From NCBI GenBank assembly GCA_011322715.1, contig DRLX01000396.1:1-11529 (forward strand): a DNA stretch of 11,529 nucleotides. The letters run 5' to 3'. Positions 5,874 through 11,529 of this stretch are shown piece after piece. The notes under the pieces were generated by a model that saw only the letters and a program-made list of their open reading frames with translations, was not told where the DNA came from and did no database searches. Positions within the stretch are counted from its first letter, which is position 1; the number at the start of each line of letters is the position of its first letter. Both the position numbers and the translations under genes were made by a program. This DNA comes from Desulfobulbaceae bacterium. Lineage in GTDB: Bacteria; Desulfobacterota; Desulfobulbia; Desulfobulbales; Desulfobulbaceae.

Positions 5874-8057
5874 ATGGGGACGGCAGCGTCGACAACTCCG
5901 CAGACGACCACCGTCCCGGCATGGTTTTTCTCAAAATTGCCCTCTTTTTCCCTCTCCGCGAAAATGAAACATGCGATCAAGGCGGCCCTGAGCCTGACAC
6001 TGGTCTATGTTATCGCCTTTTCGCAGGGATGGGGCAACGTCATGACCGCGGCAACGACCATCATCTTTATTGCCGTGACCGATTCGCTGGGAGATTCCAT
6101 CCTCAAGGGCATGCTGCGCATCATCGGCACCGTTCTCGGGGCGGTCCTTGGCATGATGCTGATCGCTCTCTTCCCCCAGGAGCGGGTATTCTACCTTGCC
6201 GGTGTTTCCATTGTCGTGACTGTCATGTTGTATCTGGCCCGTGCCTTTCGGGGTGATATGACGATATTTCTGCTCGGCGCCATCACCCTGATGACCATGT
6301 TTAAAAACGGGGCGGTGGACAACGTCTTCCTCTACGGCGTTGATAAAACCATGATGACCGTTTTCGGGATTGCGGTCTATACCCTGGTCGGTGTGTTTCT
6401 CTGGCCGGTCAGCCTCAGGGACACCAGCCGCGGGCAGGCGGCAGCCCTGACCGGGATACTGCATGAGGTTTTCCAGGCACGTCACAGGCCAGCCCGGGAA
6501 CAACAGGAAAAGCAGGAAGAGATGTTTGCCCGGATGCGGCAGCTGAAAAATTCCGTTGCCAATATCGGCAGCAGTCTTGCAAGCGGTCTGAGCTGCCGCC
6601 AGTGGCAGAGCGTTGTTGCCGATTTTGAGCGGGTCGCCGAGGCCCTCGCCCTGGGGGCCATGTTTGGAGATGCCCGTTTGTCTGCGGCCCTGTCCGGGGT
6701 TGTGCACAATTACCCGGATCTTATCGAGGAGACGGAATCTCTTTTTGCGGCCGTCTGCAAAGGCTGGCATGGGGAAGTAAAGATCCCGGTTCCGCCTGAG
6801 TGTACCCCGCTCTTTGACATGGAGGCGCTTGCCTCACGCGCTCCTCTTGAGGCCGCCTCCCTGACCAGCGCGGTAAACCAGCTGGCCAACCTGCATGCGG
6901 CCCTGAGACGGCTGGCCGTAAAACTTAACGCCCTCAACGGTCCGGCGCCCACCCGCTTTCTGGATGAAAAGGGGATGAAAGCTTCCCGGTTTCTCTGGCT
7001 GGATGTGGAGGATATCAAGGGAGCGGTGTTGAGTTTTCTCATCTTCTGGTGCGCCACCCTGCTCTGGATTACCACCAATCCTCCGGCCGGATTTTTCATC
7101 GTGGCCATGGCAACCGGATTGAGCGTTATCACCACCTTCAGCCCGGTCAAACCCCAGATGATGATTGTTGTCTATTCCATCTCGTTTATCTTCTCCATGC
7201 TGGCCTATATCCTGATATTGCCCCATCTTGCCACCGGTTGGGAACTTGCTCTTTTTCTGTTTTCCTACGCCTTTATCGGTTTTTATTTTATTATTGCCGA
7301 TCTTGCGGCCCTCTTTCTCATCGGCATTGTCCTGCTCAATATCAGCAACCAGATGTTCTATGCCTTTGACGGCTTTTTGATAATGCTGCTTTTCTTTTAC
7401 ACCTTTTTGTTTCTTCTGCTGATCTTTTACTACCTGCCCTTTTCAACCAAACCGGAACATCTCTTTCTCATCCTGGAAAAACGTTTTTTTACCCTTTGCC
7501 GCTTCTTGCTTGCCGGAAATACAAAAAAGGTCCTGGGCAGGGCAACCCTTCTCGATGATATTATGGCTGGCTATGCAAAAATGCACCTGCTCAACACCGT
7601 TGAAAAGATGCGGCTTTGGGGCGGACAGATTGACGGCCGTTTTTTCAGTGCTTTTCCCAGGGAAAAAGCGGCGCAGTTTGGTAAAGACTGCGAGGCTCTT
7701 GCCCACCTGCTGCTGATCCAGAGCCGCGAGGAGCGCCGATTCCTGGACAATCCGCTTATCAGGGCACATGTCGTGCAGTTACAACCGGTTGTGGGACCGC
7801 TGCTCCAGCGCAATCCGGGTGGAAAAGTGACGGATAAGGAAAACCTGAGCAGGCACAAAGAGCGCATTACGGCCATGATTGAGCAGGAGCTTCAGCGTTT
7901 TTTCTCAGGCCGGGCGGCCGACGCCCATGACCGGGAAACAGTGCTTGCCTTTTATGAGCACCTTTCCCTGCAAAAAAGTATCCTGGCCGCGCTCATCGCC
8001 CTGCATGACCGGTTGGCAGCGCTAAACCTTGACGTACTTACCGAGACCAGATTTTGA
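5874..8057 (+). CDS. FUSC family inner-membrane efflux transporter (AaeB-like)
   Basis: 727 aa, full length for the FUSC/AaeB family (PF04632). The duplicated layout is clear: a first block of membrane helices (about 35-180), a soluble region (about 180-375), a second block (about 381-523) and a soluble C-terminal tail (about 524-727). Relatives such as E. coli AaeB export hydroxylated aromatic acids with a membrane fusion partner, and plant-pathogen homologues handle fusaric acid. Here the partner genes follow directly: the outer-membrane factor overlaps its stop codon, then DUF1656 and HlyD. The substrate cannot be read from the sequence; an aromatic or other weak acid is the family-based guess. 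The start at 5874 follows ggggaga by a few bases, and the gene begins one base after the channel gene ends. Confidence 0.93.
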   Translation: MGTAASTTPQTTTVPAWFFSKLPSFSLSAKMKHAIKAALSLTLVYVIAFSQGWGNVMTAATTIIFIAVTDSLGDSILKGMLRIIGTVLGAVLGMMLIALFPQERVFYLAGVSIVVTVMLYLARAFRGDMTIFLLGAITLMTMFKNGAVDNVFLYGVDKTMMTVFGIAVYTLVGVFLWPVSLRDTSRGQAAALTGILHEVFQARHRPAREQQEKQEEMFARMRQLKNSVANIGSSLASGLSCRQWQSVVADFERVAEALALGAMFGDARLSAALSGVVHNYPDLIEETESLFAAVCKGWHGEVKIPVPPECTPLFDMEALASRAPLEAASLTSAVNQLANLHAALRRLAVKLNALNGPAPTRFLDEKGMKASRFLWLDVEDIKGAVLSFLIFWCATLLWITTNPPAGFFIVAMATGLSVITTFSPVKPQMMIVVYSISFIFSMLAYILILPHLATGWELALFLFSYAFIGFYFIIADLAALFLIGIVLLNISNQMFYAFDGFLIMLLFFYTFLFLLLIFYYLPFSTKPEHLFLILEKRFFTLCRFLLAGNTKKVLGRATLLDDIMAGYAKMHLLNTVEKMRLWGGQIDGRFFSAFPREKAAQFGKDCEALAHLLLIQSREERRFLDNPLIRAHVVQLQPVVGPLLQRNPGGKVTDKENLSRHKERITAMIEQELQRFFSGRAADAHDRETVLAFYEHLSLQKSILAALIALHDRLAALNLDVLTETRF

Positions 8058-9667
8058 TGCAATCGTTTACTCATTCCATTGCAGTTTTTATGACGGCGGT
8101 TTTCATCCTGCTCCTGCCAGCAGGCTGCACCAGATTGGGGCCGGATTTCACGGGGATTGCCAATCCGCCGGTCCCCGGAAAATGGAAGAACAACCATGCC
8201 GCCCATGACGAGTCGATCATCAAATGGTGGCGCACCTTCAACGATCCGACCCTCAATAGCCTTGTCAAAAAGGTCTACGGCCGCAACCTTGATATCAGAA
8301 GCGCCGGGCTGCGCATTGCCCAGGCACGGGCCGTGCTGGGCATCAGCCGGGGATTTGCCCTGCCGCAGAAGCAGACCCTTTCAGGCAGGGCCGAGTCGAC
8401 CCACTCCGGTCTGATGGATTTCAATTCCGTGGGTGTGAACTTTGATATGGGCTGGGAGCTTGACCTGTGGGGGAAATATGGGCGGGCTATCGAGGCGGCC
8501 AGGGCCGCCCTCTATGCATCGGTTGCCTCGTATGACAATATCATGGTCTCGGTCATCGCGGAAGTGGCCCGGAACTATATCAGCTATCGCACCGCCCAGG
8601 AACGTCTCATCTATGCCCGCCGCAACGTCAACATCCAGAAACGGGTCGTGACAATGACCGAGGTGCAGTTCAATTCGGGCAATGTTTCCGAGCTGGATAT
8701 GCAGCAGGCACGCAGTCAGCTGTATTCCACTCGCGCGGCCATTGCCGCCATCCAGCTTGACCAGGTCAAGGCCGCCAACGCCCTTGCCCTGCTGCTCGAC
8801 ATGGAAGTCTCCGATGTAATGGAAATACTGAACAGGGATGGAACCGAACCGGAGGCCGCCGACGCCGCTTTTCTGACCCGGCGGCAGGGTGTGATACAGC
8901 TTTCGTCATCAAAGGGAAACCGGTTTGAGGCGAACCTGGTCCCTGTGCCTTCCCTGGATCCCGGGTTTGCCATTGACGCCGATCTTATCACCCGCCGGCC
9001 CGATATCAAGGTTGCGGAGTACACCGTCCACGTTAACAGCGCCAGACTGGGAGCAGGCATGGCTGATCTCTATCCAGGTTTCAGCCTCTTTGGCAATATC
9101 GGCTACAACAACACCGACAAGGCAGGCGCCTGGCTCACCGGGACCGAACCGCTGGCTGTCGTTATCGGCCCTTCTTTTTCGTGGAATATTTTTAATTATG
9201 GACGGATAAAAAACAGGATACGATTGCAGGACGCCGTTTTTGAGGAAAGCCTGGTCAACTATAACAAGGCCGTTCTTGCCGCCGTGGCCGAGGTCGAAGA
9301 TACGCTCAGCGGTTATGTCCTGACCCTGCGGCAGCAGCACCAGAACCGAAAGGCGCTGCTGGCGACCATGCGGGCCTTTAACCTTTCCGCCATACAGTAC
9401 AACGAAGGGCTGGTCAGCTACCAGCGGTTGTTGACCACGGTTGAAAAGCTCACCCTGGTCCAGGACCGTTTCGCCACCATCAAGGGCGGAGCGGCGCTCT
9501 ATGCGGTGGCTCTGTACAAGGCCCTGGGCGGCGGCTGGCAGATCAACCGGGGCCGGTCCTATATCTCCCGGAAGACAGCGCAAAGAATGCGGGAACGGAC
9601 CGACTGGGGCACCCTTCTTGATGAGGATATGACGCGCATTCCCAGGGGGTTTTATGATCATGAATAA
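8057..9667 (+). CDS. Outer-membrane efflux lipoprotein, NodT/TolC family
   Basis: About 536 aa. The N-terminus is a lipoprotein signal ending LPAGC (Cys24), followed by TRLGPDF, which matches the CxxxGPDY start typical of NodT/OprM-type factors. Pro at -3 makes the lipobox slightly unusual. Two outer-membrane efflux repeats follow (PF02321), with the characteristic WELDLWGKYGRAIEAARA near 130-147 and the LITRRPDIKVAE segment at about 312-323 opening the second repeat. The family trimerises into a channel-tunnel through the outer membrane and docks on a membrane fusion protein, here the HlyD-like product at 9883. After the ALGGGW that usually ends the family there is an extra tail of about 35 residues rich in Arg. 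ATG 8057 overlaps the FUSC stop (TGATG); a TTG at 8054 is an alternative start. The end overlaps the DUF1656 gene by 14 bp. Confidence 0.93.
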   Translation: MQSFTHSIAVFMTAVFILLLPAGCTRLGPDFTGIANPPVPGKWKNNHAAHDESIIKWWRTFNDPTLNSLVKKVYGRNLDIRSAGLRIAQARAVLGISRGFALPQKQTLSGRAESTHSGLMDFNSVGVNFDMGWELDLWGKYGRAIEAARAALYASVASYDNIMVSVIAEVARNYISYRTAQERLIYARRNVNIQKRVVTMTEVQFNSGNVSELDMQQARSQLYSTRAAIAAIQLDQVKAANALALLLDMEVSDVMEILNRDGTEPEAADAAFLTRRQGVIQLSSSKGNRFEANLVPVPSLDPGFAIDADLITRRPDIKVAEYTVHVNSARLGAGMADLYPGFSLFGNIGYNNTDKAGAWLTGTEPLAVVIGPSFSWNIFNYGRIKNRIRLQDAVFEESLVNYNKAVLAAVAEVEDTLSGYVLTLRQQHQNRKALLATMRAFNLSAIQYNEGLVSYQRLLTTVEKLTLVQDRFATIKGGAALYAVALYKALGGGWQINRGRSYISRKTAQRMRERTDWGTLLDEDMTRIPRGFYDHE

Positions 9668-9872
9668 ATTCCCCCATGAACTGGCCATCGGTGATGTGTA
9701 TATCGCCCCGTTTCTGCCCGCCCTGCTGGCAGCCTTTGTGGCCACCCTGGTGACGGTGATCATCCTCAATAAACTCAAACTTTCACGTTTTTTTTATGCA
9801 CCGGCGTATGTGTTCATCGCCATCATGACCCTCTACCTGGTGCTTATAGACGCCTTCTGGATTAAGTTTTAA
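9654..9872 (+). CDS. DUF1656 small inner-membrane protein (AaeX-like)
   Basis: 72 aa, the normal size for DUF1656 (PF07869). It has two hydrophobic helices (about 16-38 and 46-66), preceded by the family's H-E-x-x-I-G/D-V-Y-I-A-P start (HELAIGDVYIAPF). Members sit beside FUSC and HlyD genes in aromatic-acid efflux operons such as aaeXAB. Their exact role is unknown; an accessory subunit of the inner-membrane pump is likely. ATG 9654 overlaps the end of the outer-membrane-factor gene and follows an aggggg ribosome-binding site at about 9644-9649. A second in-frame ATG at 9660 is also possible. Translational coupling with both neighbours is likely. Confidence 0.9.
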   Translation: MIMNKFPHELAIGDVYIAPFLPALLAAFVATLVTVIILNKLKLSRFFYAPAYVFIAIMTLYLVLIDAFWIKF

Positions 9873-9882
9873 GGACAATGAC

Positions 9883-10794
9883 ATGGCAGGAAAAACAATC
9901 AGGCTGCTGGTGACGCTGCTTGTTCTGGCCGCCGCCCTCTTTTTCGGCTACCGGAAATACACAACCTATACCGAAAACCCATGGACCCGGGACGGCCAGG
10001 TGCGGACCCAGGTCATTCAGGTCGCTCCCAGGGTCACGGGTCTGGTGACCAGGATCCACGTTGTTGATAATCAGAAAGTGAAAAAGGGAGACCTGCTCTT
10101 TGAAATAGACCCCTCCCAGTACCGGATCAAGGTCGAACAGGCCAGGGCCAGACTCAGGCGAACGCTCGAATCGGCCAAGGGTATCCGCATAGAGTACGAG
10201 CGGGTCAAGCGGATTTACAAACAGGACAGAGGCGCGGTCTCGCAAAGGGTACTGGTACGAAACGAGACCAGCTACTACAAGTCGCTTGCCGATATCGACA
10301 GCGCCGAAGAGTCATTGAAGGCGGCCGAGTTGAATCTTGACTTTACCAAGGTCTACGCCGAGGTGGACGGCTATGTCTCCAACATCAATTTTCAGGTCGG
10401 CTCGCCTGCCATGGCAAATAAGCCCATCCTCGCCCTGGTGGATGAAAATTCTTTCTGGGTTTTTGGTTTTTTCAAGGAGGATGACATCCCCGAGGTCGAG
10501 GTGGGTGACAGGGCCGTGGTCACTCTGCTGGCCTACCCGGACACGCCGCTCACCGGCAGGGTTGAATCGATTGCCTGGGGCATCTCCCATGCCGACGGCA
10601 ATCCGGGGGGTAATCTTCTGCCAAGCGTTAAGCCGGTTTTTCAGTGGATCCGCCTGGCCCAGAGGATCCCGGTGCGCGTCCGACTTGACCCTTTACCCGA
10701 TGGGATAAAACTGCGTTTCGGGTTGACGGCGTCGGTCATGATTCTGCACAGAAAAACCGGTCCTCCATCCACGGACGGGCCAGTAAAAAGATAA
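9883..10794 (+). CDS. HlyD/AaeA-like membrane fusion protein
   Basis: 303 aa, the usual length for AaeA-type adaptors. One N-terminal membrane anchor (about 7-23) is followed by NPWTRDGQVR (32-41), the hallmark opening of the AaeA/EmrA-like group, and by a lipoyl half (QVAPRVTGLV, then VKKGDLLFEIDPSQYR). A short helical hairpin (about 82-150) comes next, then the second lipoyl half (VDGYVSNINFQVGSP) and a beta-barrel region to the C-terminus. The protein would bridge the FUSC pump in the inner membrane and the NodT-type channel in the outer membrane. The ATG lies 10 bp after the DUF1656 stop, with an aagga ribosome-binding site at 9871-9875 overlapping that stop. It is the last gene of the operon; no clear terminator hairpin with a T run follows. 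Confidence 0.94.
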   Translation: MAGKTIRLLVTLLVLAAALFFGYRKYTTYTENPWTRDGQVRTQVIQVAPRVTGLVTRIHVVDNQKVKKGDLLFEIDPSQYRIKVEQARARLRRTLESAKGIRIEYERVKRIYKQDRGAVSQRVLVRNETSYYKSLADIDSAEESLKAAELNLDFTKVYAEVDGYVSNINFQVGSPAMANKPILALVDENSFWVFGFFKEDDIPEVEVGDRAVVTLLAYPDTPLTGRVESIAWGISHADGNPGGNLLPSVKPVFQWIRLAQRIPVRVRLDPLPDGIKLRFGLTASVMILHRKTGPPSTDGPVKR

Positions 10795-10926
10795 ACGGAA
10801 TGGCGCCAAAGGGCAGGGCAGGGAAGTGGTAATAAACTGGCCACAACTGACCGATTTTAATGAACCGGGGGGAACTGTATGCAATCCATTTGTGCCACTG
10901 GCGATCCGGGAGAAATGATTTGGACA

Positions 10927-10996
10927 GTAGTTCCTGGGACAGTTATACAATACATGAGCGTCTGCTAAAAATGTGTATACCGTCCCCGGAACCACC
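10927..10996. repeat. Diverged copy of the 377-448 palindrome
   Basis: gtagttcctgggacag... through ...ccgtccccggaaccac is an imperfect version of the palindrome at 377-448: arms, loop and order correspond, with about ten differences. It runs directly into the first inverted REP-like palindrome of the tandem array (11004-11028). The stretch between the HlyD stop and here (10795-10926) shows no gene or recognisable signal. Confidence 0.75.
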
Positions 10997-10997
10997 A

Positions 10998-11529
10998 TCC
11001 TGGATCCCCGATAACCGCACTCGGGGATGACGGGAAGGTGGCAGGTGCCCTGCAAAGGGGAGGGCTGAGCAAGGGGTATTCCCTGCTCGTCATCCCCGCG
11101 CAGGCGGGGATCCAGGTCAACCGGCAAAGGTGTACGAAGCATACTGGTCCCGGAACTACCATCCTGGATCCCCGATAACAACCTTCGGGGATGACGGGAA
11201 GGTGGCAGGTGCCCTGCAAAAGGGAGGGCTGAGCAAGGGGTATTCCCTGCTCGTCATCCCCGTGCAGGCGGGGATCCAGGTCAACCGGCAAAGGTGCACG
11301 AAGCATACTGGCTACGGAACCACCATCCTGGATCCCCGATAACCACTCTCGGGGATGACGGGAAGGTGGCAGGTGCCCTGAAAAAGGGAGGGCTGAGCAA
11401 AGGGGTATTCCCTGCTCGTCATCCCCGTGCAGGCGGGGATCCAGGTCAACCGGCAAAGGTGCACGAAGCATACTGGCTACGGAACCACCATCCTGGATCC
11501 CCGATAACCACTCTCGGGGATGACGGGAA
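10998..11529. repeat. Tandem array of 164-165-bp BIME-like units
   Basis: Units begin at 11032, 11196 and 11360, and the next starts at 11525, running off the window: periods of 164, 164 and 165 bp. A half unit (10998-11031) precedes them. Each unit has palindrome P1 (first copy 11092-11111: atccccgc-gcag-gcggggat) and palindrome P2 (for example 11004-11028: atccccga/tcggggat). Their flanks show P1 and P2 to be the same element in opposite orientation (GTCATCCCCG...CGGGGATCCAGG against CCTGGATCCCCG...CGGGGATGAC). Paired inverted REPs repeated in tandem match the bacterial interspersed mosaic element pattern. A truncated unit is at 1-126. Open frames through the array (for example minus strand 10965-11471) are repeat artefacts. 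Confidence 0.9.

Noticed and set aside
5087..5980. 297-codon minus-strand frame opposite the channel gene
   Set aside because: It is antisense to a well-supported membrane protein; its Asp/Gln/Lys-rich composition is what a reverse reading of hydrophobic codons produces.
5931..6770. 279-codon minus-strand frame opposite the FUSC gene
   Set aside because: It is a shadow of the FUSC coding sequence with no recognisable domain, signal or start region.
10965..11471. 168-codon open frame on the minus strand with repeated 'VDLDPRLHGDDEQG' segments, and similar frames at 10693-11181 (minus) and 11130-11342 (plus)
   Set aside because: They are translations of the tandem palindromic repeats. The 164-bp period shifts the frame between units, and the same peptide strings arise wherever this repeat class occurs.

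Overview
The window looks like an accessory, repeat-rich stretch of a Gram-negative chromosome. A secretin-free tripartite efflux operon with an outer-membrane factor, a c-type haem-binding c-di-GMP protein and a GC content near 50% would fit a deltaproteobacterium of the Desulfobulbales type. That assignment is a guess from protein flavour, not from a marker gene.

Layout. Positions 1-480 hold only repeats: a truncated copy of a long tandem unit, a REP-like hairpin repeat (A), a second repeat (B) and a perfect 25-bp-arm palindrome. On the minus strand, 481-3051 encodes a membrane-bound GGDEF-EAL protein with a periplasmic CxxCH haem site, and its promoter lies near 3169-3198. At 3281-3964 repeats A and B recur in the same orientation, but here they are separated by a 451-bp segment (3395-3845). 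That segment starts at G^TTGGAC and ends in a 57-bp attC-like site, so it is an integron gene cassette. Removing it restores an A-B junction of the same length as the left copy. From 4102 the plus strand carries an exported protein of unknown function, then five closely packed genes: a K+-channel-like protein, a FUSC/AaeB-type inner-membrane exporter, a NodT/TolC-type outer-membrane lipoprotein, a DUF1656 (AaeX-like) small membrane protein and an HlyD/AaeA-like membrane fusion protein. The window ends in a tandem array of 164-165-bp units, each holding two oppositely oriented REP-like palindromes.

How it works together. The FUSC, outer-membrane, DUF1656 and HlyD proteins form a complete envelope-spanning efflux system related to AaeXAB, plausibly for aromatic or other weak acids. 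The K+-channel gene is one base upstream of the FUSC gene and should be co-expressed with it. The c-di-GMP protein is divergent and separately transcribed, and it probably links a periplasmic redox or ligand signal to c-di-GMP breakdown. No integron integrase, transposase or REP-associated transposase gene is present, so all the mobile sequences here are non-autonomous.

The strongest unusual observation is the lone attC-bearing cassette, sitting at a non-integron site inside a duplicated repeat whose other copy preserves the empty site.
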